64,000 nucleotides of DNA, from the NCBI GenBank assembly GCA_019084025.1, contig JAHRBI010000001.1:584663-648662 (forward strand), written 5' to 3'. This DNA is from Burkholderiaceae bacterium DAT-1. GTDB lineage: Bacteria; Pseudomonadota; Gammaproteobacteria; Burkholderiales; Chitinimonadaceae. The position numbers were made by a program, and so were the translations under genes. The notes beneath the pieces were generated by a model. That model was not told the DNA's origin and ran no database searches. It saw only the letters and a program-made list of their open reading frames with translations. Below, in pieces: positions 10,170-22,400 of this stretch. Each line of letters starts with the position of its first letter. The first letter of the stretch is position 1.

Positions 10170-13100
10170 ATGAACAATATTTCCCGAAAAATGCGTACGA
10201 TCCCCATGGCTTTGCTGGGGCTTTGCTACACATTGCAGGCCGCACAAACTGACATTTCCAATGTGCCGCTGGCCACCTGGGGCGGCAGTGCCTCTGTCTC
10301 GCCAAACATTCAGATGCTGATGGATGATTCGGGGTCGATGGCCTACGACTTTCTGGGTGACTGGGTCGGAGCCAACGACAATCAATGTGTGGCGAAGTAC
10401 GATGCAAGCGGCAGTTCGGATGCTTTCTGTTATCCAGGCGAAGTACCGTACATGTCGTCATCGTTCAACTATGTCATGTACAACCCGGCAGTCACCTATA
10501 CGCCACCACCAACAGGTTCAACACCTACAACATTCTATCCGGCCGCCACACCAACTGCCGTCTATACCGACGAAGTGGATATGAATAGTGGCACTCAGAT
10601 TGACCTCACTACATCCTACCCGGAGATGGAATACTGCACGGACAGCAGCTACACCAACTGCGCCCGTAATACATCTACCTATCGCTATCCCGATAGTACA
10701 TATTACTATGCCCGGCTGATCAATTCGCCGAATGGCCATATTAGCTGGGGCAATACGCCCAATTTCCAAACCACCACGCGTAATATCGGGCCATATTACT
10801 TCACAGCAACGGCACCACTTTACTGGTGTGATTCAGCCTCCCCGACAAGTCTAACAGGATGCGCAACCACCAGATCTTCAACCAAGATCTACCCGATGCA
10901 CATGGGTGTGGGTGGGGTAGCAGCACAAGCAGCATCAGGAAGTATTGTTTTATATAACGGAACCCCTCGCGGGACTTTGCGCAGCATCACAGTTGGCACC
11001 ACCGTGCTCATGAATCAGGCCATTGCCTATTCAACCAATTCATCGAGTGCTCGCTATACTCTTGGGGCGGCGATTGTCTCGGCTATCAATGCGAATAGTA
11101 GCACCAGCGGTTACTCGGCAGCCTTGGATGGCTCATGTACGACCTGGAGCAATAGCTGCTATGTCATGCTGTACGCCCCAGCAAGTGCGGGCGCTTCGGT
11201 TAATGGCACCTCACCGACATCCTCCGGGATCAGCTTGTATTTCAACGGCTTCTCTGGTGGGGTAACTGCCGTACCTGCTTCAGGCGATCCTGTTTATACC
11301 CGGGTCGATATCGTACCCGGCCGAACCTATACCAAAGCCAACACACGTACCGACTGCACTGGCACATCCTGTACATATACCGAAGAGCTGCAGAACTTCG
11401 CCAACTGGTACCAGTATTATCGTACACGCACCCATATGGCCAAGGCAGCAACTGCCATCGCTTTTAACGGTCTGACTGACGCATACAATATTGGTTATTC
11501 GGTGACCTCGAATGGTACCTACCGCTATGACTCCAGCAACACCGTGGGTGATTTACCGATAGCGCAGTTTAATAGCACTCAGAAGCAAAGCTGGTATGAC
11601 TCGCTTTACAGTACCAAGGCACATACTTCCACTCCCCTGCGCTTAGCGCTTGCTCGCGCTGGTCAACGCTATGCGGGGGTGTCCTCCATTTTGACGGCAG
11701 GCACGAACAGCAAAGTGCAAAATGGGCCAGCGAGCGACCCGGTTACCCAATCATGCCAGAAGAATTATGTCATTCTAGCCACCGATGGCTATTGGAATGA
11801 TGAAGGCACCTATGTTGTTGGCAGAACTCGCTACAACGTACCCTCTGCAAAGGGAATCAGTTCCTCAGGCAGCGTCAACAGCATCTCCAGTACCTCAATA
11901 GGCAATGAAGATAGTAGTCTGCCGGCACCTTTCACCGATACTTATAGCGGAACACTGGCAGATGTAGCTGCTTATTATTACAACACGAATTTGCGCCCAA
12001 GCATGGCCTGCAATGTGCCGGTGGCCGACTCCAACTCGCTAAAATGCCAGCACATGACCACTTTTACCATGGGTTTGGGCATGAATGGCAATTTTGCATA
12101 TTGCACAAACTACGCTACCAACAATTGCTCCAATGACTACAATAACGTCTTACAAGGCACACAAGCTTGGCCAGATCCGACGCAGGCATTCGATGAGCGC
12201 CGTGTAGATGACCTTTGGCATGCAGCTGTTAATGGGCATGGTCAGTATTTCAGTGCACGTACCCCAACAGCGGTGGCACGTGGCTTGCAAACTGCACTTT
12301 CTACCATTGCCTCCGCGCCGGGCTCGGGTGCGGCAGCTGCAACCAGTACGCTGCAACCAGTAACAGACAATCGTACAGCCTATATCGCAAGCTACACCAC
12401 CGAAAAGTGGACTGGCGATCTGTCCGCATCGCTTATCGATCTAAATAATGGTTCCATTGGTTCTCCGCAATGGCGTGCTGCAACGCGCCTAGCCGCGCAG
12501 GCAACTGCAGGCACACGACGCCTGTATATGTACGACAGTGCCGCCACTGGCGCAGACAAAAAGAAGACAGTTTCGTGGAATAACTTGTCAGCGACACAAC
12601 AAGGTTACTTTGACCCAAACAACCTGAGTCAGTGCAGTGCAGGTTGCCCTGGTATTACAAGCCAATATGTATTCAACTTTGCTGTTCTGGGTCAGGCTGA
12701 AACTGCTACCACACCGGTACTGCGCACTCGAGAAACCCCAATGGGCGATATAGTGTCATCCCAGCCTGTTTTCGTGGGCGCACCTATAGCGACCTATGAA
12801 GACGCAGGCTACTCGACCTTTGTCACCAATCAGGCCAGCCGTGCGGGTCGCGTTTATGTAGGTGCCAATGACGGCATGCTGCATGCGTTCGATGCTACCA
12901 ATGGCAATGAAGCCTGGGCCTATATCCCCAATGCCTCATGGGCCAATATGGGCAATCTGGCGGACACCAACTATTATGCTAGCCATCGCTTCTTCGTGGA
13001 TGGCCCCATTACCTACGGCGATGTGTACGATGGCAGCAACTGGCGCACCATTCTGGTCTTTGGCCTCGGTGCAGGTGGTCGTACCTATACCTGTATCGAC

Positions 13101-14159
13101 ATTACCGACCCGGATGCCCCGCAAGTGCTATGGGAGTTCTCCAATACCAACCTGGGCCTGACCTATGGCAATCCTGTGATTACCAAGCTGGCCAGCGGCG
13201 ACTGGGTGGTGATGTTTACCTCCGGCATCAACAATGCAGATGGTGTGGGTCGCCTCTTTATTCTGAATGCTGTTACTGGCACTCAACGTACTGGCTCGCC
13301 CATGAGTACAGGCACTGGCGATACAAGCACGCCATCCGGACTCAGCAAGATCAGCGCATACGTGTATGACATCTCCAAGAACAATACCGTCAAGTGGGTA
13401 TACGGCGGCGATCTCGCAGGCAATATGTGGCGATTTGATGTAAACGGCATTCTGGACAACAGCGTTTTCAATCTGATTGCAACCGGGCAGCCGATTAGTG
13501 TCGCGCCCGAAATCGGCTTGGCCACCTCTCCGGTGGCACCCATGGTGCTGTTTGGTACCGGTCGATACCTTGGTGTCAGCGATATTTCGGATACAACTCA
13601 GCAGTCGTTCTATTCCGTAAGCGACTATGGCACTGGCGCGCAAAACACTGCCACCGCAACCATCAATACTCCGCGAAATACAGGATCACCGCTGATTCAA
13701 CAGACCGTCACAACCACTACGCTTACGTCAGGCACGACTATCCGCACGACAACAAATAACGCAGTGAATCTGTCCAGTACCGTGCGTGGCTGCTATTTTA
13801 ATCTGCTGGACTCGAAGGAACGCATGACTGTCGACCCATCGCTGCAGTACGGTGTGGTGGTTGCGGCATCTACCGTTCCCCAATCCAATGCCTGTACACC
13901 GGGAGGTTATGGCTGGATTTATCAGGTCGACTACAAGACTTGCGGCAATGCCGGTTTACTCACGGACGGCACCACCAGGTTTGTTGGCAAGAAAATTACG
14001 ATTGGTACGATTGTAGGTACCACGACAGTTAAACTGCCTAACAACAAAGTTATCATTGAGGCTCGCACATCCAACGCACAAAATCTTCAGGAGGAACTGA
14101 ATTCCACCCTGATAAACGGCGTGCCCCGTGCGGCAACCTGGCGGGAAATCCTTCAGTAA
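10170..14159 (+). CDS. pilY1: PilY1-type pilus tip adhesin / assembly factor
   Basis: 1329 residues, secreted. A signal-like N-terminus (MNNISRKMRTIPMALLGLC...) is followed by a von Willebrand A-type region with the metal-site motif DDSGSM (near residue 53). The C-terminal half (about 830-1200) is the PilY1 beta-propeller, marked by GRVYVGANDGMLHAFDATNG and the DITDPDAPQVLWEF blade. PilY1 caps the pilus, controls extension/retraction, binds calcium in some species and mediates adhesion. I chose ATG 10170 because GAGGAG lies just upstream and a signal sequence follows; 10122 lies within pilX. Last of the minor-pilin genes. Confidence 0.9.
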   Translation: MNNISRKMRTIPMALLGLCYTLQAAQTDISNVPLATWGGSASVSPNIQMLMDDSGSMAYDFLGDWVGANDNQCVAKYDASGSSDAFCYPGEVPYMSSSFNYVMYNPAVTYTPPPTGSTPTTFYPAATPTAVYTDEVDMNSGTQIDLTTSYPEMEYCTDSSYTNCARNTSTYRYPDSTYYYARLINSPNGHISWGNTPNFQTTTRNIGPYYFTATAPLYWCDSASPTSLTGCATTRSSTKIYPMHMGVGGVAAQAASGSIVLYNGTPRGTLRSITVGTTVLMNQAIAYSTNSSSARYTLGAAIVSAINANSSTSGYSAALDGSCTTWSNSCYVMLYAPASAGASVNGTSPTSSGISLYFNGFSGGVTAVPASGDPVYTRVDIVPGRTYTKANTRTDCTGTSCTYTEELQNFANWYQYYRTRTHMAKAATAIAFNGLTDAYNIGYSVTSNGTYRYDSSNTVGDLPIAQFNSTQKQSWYDSLYSTKAHTSTPLRLALARAGQRYAGVSSILTAGTNSKVQNGPASDPVTQSCQKNYVILATDGYWNDEGTYVVGRTRYNVPSAKGISSSGSVNSISSTSIGNEDSSLPAPFTDTYSGTLADVAAYYYNTNLRPSMACNVPVADSNSLKCQHMTTFTMGLGMNGNFAYCTNYATNNCSNDYNNVLQGTQAWPDPTQAFDERRVDDLWHAAVNGHGQYFSARTPTAVARGLQTALSTIASAPGSGAAAATSTLQPVTDNRTAYIASYTTEKWTGDLSASLIDLNNGSIGSPQWRAATRLAAQATAGTRRLYMYDSAATGADKKKTVSWNNLSATQQGYFDPNNLSQCSAGCPGITSQYVFNFAVLGQAETATTPVLRTRETPMGDIVSSQPVFVGAPIATYEDAGYSTFVTNQASRAGRVYVGANDGMLHAFDATNGNEAWAYIPNASWANMGNLADTNYYASHRFFVDGPITYGDVYDGSNWRTILVFGLGAGGRTYTCIDITDPDAPQVLWEFSNTNLGLTYGNPVITKLASGDWVVMFTSGINNADGVGRLFILNAVTGTQRTGSPMSTGTGDTSTPSGLSKISAYVYDISKNNTVKWVYGGDLAGNMWRFDVNGILDNSVFNLIATGQPISVAPEIGLATSPVAPMVLFGTGRYLGVSDISDTTQQSFYSVSDYGTGAQNTATATINTPRNTGSPLIQQTVTTTTLTSGTTIRTTTNNAVNLSSTVRGCYFNLLDSKERMTVDPSLQYGVVVAASTVPQSNACTPGGYGWIYQVDYKTCGNAGLLTDGTTRFVGKKITIGTIVGTTTVKLPNNKVIIEARTSNAQNLQEELNSTLINGVPRAATWREILQ

Positions 14160-14262
14160 ATGACATCCGCGTATTTTAATTTGCCCAGAAGCGCCAATTT
14201 GCGGTTTAATTTACCCAAGCAGATTTGTGCGCCTGCAAAGCGCGCAGCATAACAAAGACAGT

Positions 14263-14286
14263 AAGGGGGCCCATCGGGCTCCCTTT
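14263..14286 (+). terminator. Possible terminator/attenuator after pilY1
   Basis: An 8-bp G+C-rich stem with one G-T pair (14265-14272/14276-14283) and a three-base loop, flanked by AA and TTT. The T run is short, so read-through into the lipoprotein gene is likely. Confidence 0.45.
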
Positions 14287-14349
14287 GAACCATTGTCATA
14301 CGTCCGGCGCACCATGGCGGGACATTTTCAGTAAAGGGAAGCAAGCGTG

Positions 14350-16368
14350 ATGCAATTTGCTCAAATAGCACGGCTGATGCGCTTCTGGCAGTCCATCCTG
14401 GTGATGCTGTCATTAGCGCTGGCTGGATGTGGTGGCCCGGGTGCAGGAAGTTCCAGTTCGTCTGGCGGTTCGGGCGGTAGCGGCAATACCGGCACAGAAG
14501 CCATCAGCGTGACTATTTCGTCGGCCTCGGTGGCACCGGGCTCGCCCGCTACCGTTACCGCTACGTTAACCAAGGGAGGCTCGCCGGTTGCACAGGAAGT
14601 CATTTCCTTTACCACCGATGCCAATCTGGGCGTGTTTAGTCCCGCCACCGCAACCGCACTCACCGATGCAAGTGGCAAAGCAACCATTACACTGTCTGCA
14701 GGCGCTCAAACCGGTGCAGGCACTGTCACCGCCAAGAGCCGCCTCGGCGCAAGTGGTACCGTCAACTATCTATCCAGCGGCACTGGTGGCAATATCACTC
14801 TGTCGCTCGGTGCAATCAGTTTTGGCACTGCACCGCTGTCCGCCTATGGCACGACATCCGTCTCGGTTAATGTGCAAGCGAACGGCTCACCCTATCAAAC
14901 ACCGGTAGACGTGACCTTTGCATCAACCTGTGCAGCGAGCGGCAAAGCCATCCTGACCCCCAAAGTCACTACCGTGAACGGTGTGGCCAGCGCCCAGTAC
15001 AAGGACAATGGCTGTAACGGTACCGATACCGTGACTGCTTCACTGGTTGGGGTGAATACAGCCAGTGCAAGTCTGGTTGTCCTGAGTCCGTCGATTGGCT
15101 CGATCCAGTTTGTAAGCGCGACACCGACCACCATCGCCCTGAAGGGCACCGGTGGTGCAGGTCAGAGCGAGACCTCGCTGGTGAAATTCAAGATTGTTGA
15201 TCAGGCTGGCAATCCAATCAAGGCCGACGTTACTTTCTCCTTGAGTACAACCGTGGGTGGTCTGTCCCTGACCGCAGCTAAGGCTATTTCGGATGCAACA
15301 ACCGGCGAAGTAAGTACCAATGTGCAGTCAGGTACGGTCGCTACTCCGGTGCGCGTATTGGCAACAGTCACCACGCAATCTGGCGTAATTTCTACGCAGT
15401 CGGACAAGTTGTCAATTTCAACTGGTTTGCCAGATCAGGCACACTTCTCCCTTTCTGCTTCAGCGTACAACATCGAAGGTTGGAATTACGATGGTACGAC
15501 AGCGACACTGACCATTCGCCTAGCTGACCATTTCAGCAATCCGGTTCCGGATGGCACGGTTGTAAACTTTGTTGCTCAAGGTTCCTCTGTTCAACCGTCT
15601 TGTCAAACTTCAGGGGGCGTTTGCTCTGTTGTATTCACAAGCCAAGAATTGCGCCCAACCAATGGTAGAGTTGCGGTACTGGCCTATGCAATTGGCGAAG
15701 AATCCTTTGTCGATCTGGACGGCGATGGCCTGGTAAGTCTACAGCGCGAATTTTTTGATGCCAATGGTAAGTCCGGTGATCTCCCGGAGGCGTTTCTGGA
15801 CGTGAATGAGACCGGTGTATACGCATCCAACGATCTCTTCATCGACTTTAACCATAACGGCACATACGATGGTCCTGATAATGCCTATAACGGCGTACTC
15901 TGCAAGACCGGCGGAGAGGTTACCTGTAATACACAGAAGTCGTTGCACGTATTCCGCAATATTGAAATGGTGCTCTCAGGCTCTACTGTGGTAACAACCA
16001 ATATGGTGACGCTGCCAACTGGTAAAACGCTGAGTTCAGGCGCATATGGCCTTGATCTGGGTGGCTGTGGCGGCGCACAAGCCATTCAAGTGTGGCTGCG
16101 CGATGTGAATGACAACATTTTGCCAGCAGGTACGACGGTTACGCTTTCTACAGATAACGGTTCAGCCGTGGGGCCATGGTCTTACACCATTCCATCAACC
16201 AATGCAAAACGCAGTTCGACACCCGATGCGACCTTTTATATTCGCGGCGATGGCAAACTGGAGAGTGGTGTCTGTACTGACACCACGGGCGCAGGCACAT
16301 TATCAATTAATGTGACATCTCCCAAGGGCGTTAAGTCTACGTCATACGCGATTTCGCTTGCGAACTAA
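14350..16368 (+). CDS. Ig-like repeat lipoprotein with calcium-type loops
   Basis: 672 residues. Signal peptide with lipobox LALAGC (lipidated Cys27), then a Gly/Ser linker. Next come two or three bacterial Ig-like (Big_1, invasin type) domains over about residues 48-350, recognised by repeats such as GSPATVTATLTKGGSPV and DASGKATITLSAG. At about 455-500 are acidic loops DLDGDGL, DANGKSGD, DVNETG and DFNHNGTYDG, which look like EF-hand or dockerin-type calcium sites. GTG 14347 is an alternative start. It follows pilY1 on the same strand and may work with it as a surface-anchored adhesin or pilus partner; that is inference. Specific family not recognised. Confidence 0.72.
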   Translation: MQFAQIARLMRFWQSILVMLSLALAGCGGPGAGSSSSSGGSGGSGNTGTEAISVTISSASVAPGSPATVTATLTKGGSPVAQEVISFTTDANLGVFSPATATALTDASGKATITLSAGAQTGAGTVTAKSRLGASGTVNYLSSGTGGNITLSLGAISFGTAPLSAYGTTSVSVNVQANGSPYQTPVDVTFASTCAASGKAILTPKVTTVNGVASAQYKDNGCNGTDTVTASLVGVNTASASLVVLSPSIGSIQFVSATPTTIALKGTGGAGQSETSLVKFKIVDQAGNPIKADVTFSLSTTVGGLSLTAAKAISDATTGEVSTNVQSGTVATPVRVLATVTTQSGVISTQSDKLSISTGLPDQAHFSLSASAYNIEGWNYDGTTATLTIRLADHFSNPVPDGTVVNFVAQGSSVQPSCQTSGGVCSVVFTSQELRPTNGRVAVLAYAIGEESFVDLDGDGLVSLQREFFDANGKSGDLPEAFLDVNETGVYASNDLFIDFNHNGTYDGPDNAYNGVLCKTGGEVTCNTQKSLHVFRNIEMVLSGSTVVTTNMVTLPTGKTLSSGAYGLDLGGCGGAQAIQVWLRDVNDNILPAGTTVTLSTDNGSAVGPWSYTIPSTNAKRSSTPDATFYIRGDGKLESGVCTDTTGAGTLSINVTSPKGVKSTSYAISLAN

Positions 16369-16378
16369 ATGGCTCAGC

Positions 16379-16413
16379 AAAAAACACCCCGAATAAGTAT
16401 CGGGGTGTTTTTT
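16379..16413. terminator. Bidirectional terminator between lipoprotein and kinase genes
   Basis: Stem AAAAACACCCCG / CGGGGTGTTTTTT with a 9-base loop. It has A runs on one side and T runs on the other, so it can stop transcription from both convergent genes. Confidence 0.9.
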
Positions 16414-16424
16414 ATCTCTACTCA

Positions 16425-19400
16425 CTAGGCGGAAATGTAGCCTTTCACATGCTCTTTCAATTGCACGCTCACCTCATGAAACGCATTAGCCGCATCACTG
16501 CCGACCGTCACACCACCTGCAATCAGCTGTTGCTCTAGCTGCTCAGCCACATCACGCAACCGTTCCGCCCCCAACGTCCCGGCCATCCCCTTCACTGTAT
16601 GCGCTATGCGATGTGCGGTCTCTCGATCTTGCGCAGCCATTGCAGCCTTAAGCTGCACATCGTTCGCTTCCATGCTGACCACAAAGCGTTCCAACAGCCG
16701 CCTTAGCAGCCCAGCTTTGCCCCCTACGTGATGCCATGCTAGGTCGATATCAATCAGCGGCGCCAGTGCGGCAAAGGCCTCTTTACCTTCAGGTACGGTA
16801 GTGGACTGGGTTGCGGGCACAGAATCAGCAACCGCGGATACCGCAACGACACACCACTTTTCCAGTACGCTGTACAAATCTGCCGGCACAATCGGCTTCG
16901 TCAGATAATCATTCATGCCACCAGCCAGACACTGATCGCGATATCCAGCAATAGCATGTGCAGTCATGGCGATGATGGGTACATTGGGCTGAAAAGTACC
17001 TTCACGAATCAGCTTGGTCGCCTGATAGCCATCCATTTCCGGCATCTGGATATCCATCAGAATGGCATCGAACTGTTCGCGCTCAGCCAGCGCCACCGCT
17101 TCGCGCCCATTGGCCGCCCGCTGCACGATATACCCCACCTCGCGCAAAAGCTCCGTACCTACTTCCTGGTTCACCAGATTATCTTCGACAAGTAAAACAC
17201 GGCGGTTGCGGCCGCTTTGCTCGGATACAGGCTGAGCATGCGAATCCGGCTCTGGCATGCTCGCCAGTACTGGAAAGGGCAGCGTCACAATAAAGGTTGT
17301 CCCTTGCCCCGGCTCGCTATGTACGGCGATATCGCCCTGCATCAGGCGCACCAGATTTTTAGAAATAGTCAGACCCAAGCCGGTTCCACCAAAATGTCGG
17401 GTGGTTGATCCATCGGCCTGATAAAACGCATGAAAGAGCTTGCTCAATTGCTGCTTACTCATTCCAATGCCGCTATCGCGCACCATAAAGCTCAGGCTAG
17501 CGGTCGAATCGTTGAGTGCATTCAATTCCACGCGCAGCGACACCTCACCGCGCGCTGTAAATTTGATGGCATTGCCCATCAGATTGGTGAGAATCTGCCC
17601 AAGTCGAGTAGGATCTCCCACCAACACCCCCGGCACCCGCGCATCGGACTCAACCGATAATTGAATCCCTTTATTGACTGCCTGCTCAATAAACAAATCG
17701 CGCTGACGGCCAAGCAATGCGTGCAGATCAAACGGAATCCGTTCCAGCTCAAGCTTGCCCGCATCCATCTTGGAAAAATCGAGAATATCGTTAATGACGC
17801 TCAGCAAGGACTGGCCTGCGGCATCAATTTTCTGCAGATAATCCCGCACCTTAGGTGTCAGTGACTGTTTAAGCGCAATGCCGGCAAAACCGAGAATTGC
17901 CGTCATGGGTGTGCGGATTTCGTGGCTCATATTGGCCAGAAATTCACCTTTGGCTTTTGCCGTTGCCTCGGCAGCTTCTTTGGCAATTTTCAGCTCCATC
18001 ACCCGGCGGCGTGCGGTCACATCTTGAATCACACCTTCGTAATACCGCACCTGTCCAGCCTCATCAAAACTGACATGACCGGTTAACGATAACTCGACCG
18101 AGGCACCATCGAATCGCTCCGTTTTAAACTCCACATTGCGGATGGATCCTTCACGTTTAAAACGCTCGATCAACTGGGATCTCAATTCCGTACCTAGAAA
18201 CTGATTGACGCCACTTTGTGCCGCATAGCTCATCATATGAACGGGAGAGGGGAATCCCAGCATATGGGCAAGCGCCGGATTAGCGAGAATGAGTCGGCCA
18301 TCACCCGCTACCCGGAAAATGCCGTCGGCGGCATTATCGAAGACGGTTCGGTACTGTTCTTCTGCAACTTTGAGCTCTTCCACCACCTTCCGGTGCTGAG
18401 CGACTTCGTCCTTGAGATCACGGTATAGCCACGCATTCTGGATGGAGATCGCTGCCTGCGCTGCCAAGATGTTCAGCAGCCCCATGCGGGATGATGGAAA
18501 TGCGCCGCTCATCCGGGCATTTTCCATGTAGAGAATGCCAAGCAACTGTCCGCCATTGCGAATCGGCATACATAACAAAGACTTGCACTGATGTTCCCGC
18601 ACATAAGGGTCGGCGGTAAACATGCCTTCGCGCGATGCATCACCTAGAATGACACTCTCGCCAGATCGGGCCACAAACTTAACAATCGTATGGGAGAGCG
18701 CTGCCGAGGCTTCAAGCGGAATATTGACGCGACGGGCTTGGAGTTCACGCGTGGTATCCATCTGGGCAACCAACGTCAACTGTTCATCCCGATGCAGAAT
18801 CACCGCGCCAAAATGCGCACCTGCCCCCTCCATTAATGCGTGCAGTAGCTTGTCCAGCACACTGTCCAGGTCAATCTCACCTGAAATCGCCTGGGACGCC
18901 TTGATGACAGCAGCCAGATCGAGATGATTCCCGGCCAGTCGTGCCGATTGCGCCAAAATGGTGGCGTGACGGGTAGCAAGATGACGCGTCGATCCAGGCA
19001 GACTACGCGGCTCTGCCTGGCGAGACTGCAAAGTCGGAAACGCCAGCGCCAGTATGTTCTCTTTGGCATAGGCACCCCATGCGTGATATCCCCGCATGGC
19101 ACACTCCAGATGATGCATGGCAAACGCTTCTTTTCCCTGCTGAACCCAGAAGCGCCCTGCGAATTCGTGGCAAATGGCTTCATTTTGCTTAAAGCCCGCC
19201 TGACGTGCCTGTTCAATGGCCTGGTCAAATGCCTGCATCGCCGCAAAATCTTGGCCTGCCAGACAGTGCGCCACGCCGTTAAGTAAGGAATGCTGGTGAG
19301 CAAAGGTATCGGGGGCATGATGCGCCCAGACGGCAATTCGCGCTTGTGCAGCGCCCAGGCGAGCCCGCAATGCATCAGACTGCGGCTCCAGCTCCAATCT

Positions 19401-22400
19401 GCTGGCCACCACCAATGCCTCAAACCACACCCCAGCGGCTTCGCATGCTGTACCACGGACATAGTCTGCCAGCGAACGAGCGGCATCCAGAGAGGACTCG
19501 GCGCGTCGCCAGTCGCGCATCATCCATGCTTGAAATGCGCTAGCAAGATGGAAAAAGGCAATCGCCGAGTAGCTACGATGCTGTTCACACGATTGTATAA
19601 AGGTCGCGTCATCCGGTACGGTATCGGCATCGTAGTATCCGGGCTCTTCACGCTGCCCCATCAACCCATGGATGATACGGCTAGCGGCCAGTAGATTGTC
19701 CTGAGTCAGGCTATGCTTGGCCTTGCGCGCAAACTTCAGATGTCCGCCCAGATCAGACAGCAGAGCGCCTAGGTAATCACCTCGGCAAAAGCGATTAAGC
19801 GTCTTGCCATAAAACAGAATGTAGCCGACAAATTGTAGCTCGCCGGCCTCCATTCCTGCCTGGCTCCCCTCCTCATCGAACACATCGGCCTCCCGCATGG
19901 GGCGGCACCAGTGGTTGAGGAACATGCTCAGAATCAGATTGGTTTTGCACTTCAGGCTTTGATTGCGATAGTGCTCGGCCAGGCGCACCCCGAGCACGCC
20001 AAAATCATAGCCGCGCTGATAATCAGCCAGATTGGCAGCAATGGTATTACCAAAGCTCGCATAGCCCTTGGCCGACTCTGGCAGATTACCGTGCGCAATG
20101 GACAAGGCAACCATACGGGCGAGTACCCAGCTGTAAAGCGGGTAATTGCCCGTGAAATAGATGGTCGTATGCACCGTCATCAAGATGCGCATCTGCATGA
20201 TGATGGCGGGGGTCTGCATCGGCGGTAGCGCCAGCAATTCAGTGACGGCACGTTCGCCCTGTAACCTGGAAACTTCTGCCAGCTCTGCCTCAAGGGCAGA
20301 CTGCACATCGCTCCCCTGAGGGAAGCTGACCTCGTAGAGAGAAAGTGCTTCCGCGGCCGCCTCAATAGCATCAAGATAGCGCCCCTGCATGGTACGCTGA
20401 GTCACCAGCTGCACGCAGGCACGAGCCTGATCATCTTGCGTGCGACCATGTGTCCTGATCGACGCCAATATTTGCTCGGCGGTGTCGTAGTCCCCGTTCA
20501 GATAATGCAGTTCTGCACCTTGCTCGGCCATTGCAAGGGTCAATTCGTAGGCAGTGTCCCAGTGCTCGCCAACAGCCTCAACAGCTGCGCGGACATAATC
20601 AAGTGCAGCCGAGAAGGCAGCAGCCTGCTTTGCGCGTATTGCTGCCTCCAAATTGAATCGTGCGAGTTGAATGCGTGCATCGGGAGCGTGCATGCACGAC
20701 ATGCCGATATTCAGATGGCCAACCACATCAAACAGGCCATCCGTCCATGCATCTGGACGCGCAGCGCGTATCTGTCCGATGGTGAGATGCACGGCACACA
20801 GTCCCGACTGGCTCAGCAAACTGGCAGCGGCCTGTTGAATGCGGTCATGGCTGAATTGCATGCATTCATGCACCATGGCCGAGCGTGGATCCGTTACATC
20901 GGACAAGGTCAGCGCGCTCAGTGGCCGGATCAATCCCGCCGAGAGTGCGGGGCGCAGACGATCAAACACCTGTGCCCGGTCGCACGCCTGTACCGCTGCC
21001 AGACAATCCAGATCGAAGCGGTTGCCAATACAGGCCGCGATAGGCAAGGCAGTGCGGGTATCCTCGGGCAAACGACCCAATGTATCGACCAGCAAATCAA
21101 TGACATTGGAGGTAATGTCCGCCTTGCTAACCGCCGCCATCTCCCAATACCATTCCGGCGCCTGCCCTGTGTGACGCACACCATGACTCAGTAAGCCTTG
21201 CTGGTAGAGTTCAGTCAGAAATTGGCGCACAAAAAATGGATTGCCACCGGTCTTTTCTTCAACCAGCTGTGCCAGTGGCAAAGCCGTCTCGGTAGTGCAA
21301 TGCAAGGTGTCGCAAATCAGCTGACCAATATGCACTGTCTTGAGTGGCTTCAGATGAATCTGCCGGATAGACACGCCTTGTGCGGCGAGCTTATCCAGCC
21401 TGGATATCAATGGATGATCGTCGGCGACTTCGTTATCTCGATACGCGGATACCAGGAGCAAATGATGAAGGCTGTCATCCAGCATCAGCGCTTCGATCAG
21501 ACTCAGCGTGGCATGATCCGCCCATTGCAGATCATCGAGAAAGATGACCAGAGGATGAGTTGGCTGGCAGAACACGCGAATAAACGCCAGAAATGCCAGC
21601 GTAAACCGGTTGCGTGACTCCCTTGGTGCCAGTACCTCGACGGCAGGCTGGGGGCCAATAATCGTCTGCAGCTCGGGAATCGTGTCGACAATCACCTGCG
21701 CATTTTTACCTAGCGCTGCGTGCATGGCATCGCGCCAGTGCTGCAGCGAAGATTCGCTCTCTGCGAGCAGTTGCCGCACCAGATCCCGAAAGGCACTCAG
21801 CAGCGCTGCATAAGGCGTATGTAACTGGAACTGGTCAAATTTGCCGCTGATCACCCAAGCTCGATGAGCTGTCGCGGGCGCATATAGCTCGTGTACCAGG
21901 CTTGTTTTGCCAATACCCGAATACCCGGCCATCAATACCAGTTCTCGCGCCCCATCGGTTACCGCTTTGAAGGCATCCAGCAAATGACCTGTTGCAATCT
22001 CCCGGCCATATCGCCGTTCCGGCAACACAAATTGCTCTGGCTGATCGCAGCCTCCCGGCTCGAAATCTGCTGCGAGATCCCCCCCTTTGATCGCCGCCAG
22101 GCACCGCTGCAAATCGGCATGAATGCCCCACGCGCTCTGATAGCGTGCCTCCGCCGTCTTCTCCATGAGTTTGGCCACAATGCGTGCCAGCGCAGGAGGA
22201 ATGTCCACCAGTAGCTCATTGAGCGGGCGAGCCTGCTTGGTGAGATGCTGATGCACCAGCGCCAAGGCATCATCGCCCTCAAATGGCGGCATCCCGGTCA
22301 GCAGTTCGTACAGGGTAATCCCAAATGAGTAGAAATCGCTGCGATAGTCCACCGCCCGATTCATCCGCCCCGTTTGTTCAGGCGACATGTACGGCAGCGT

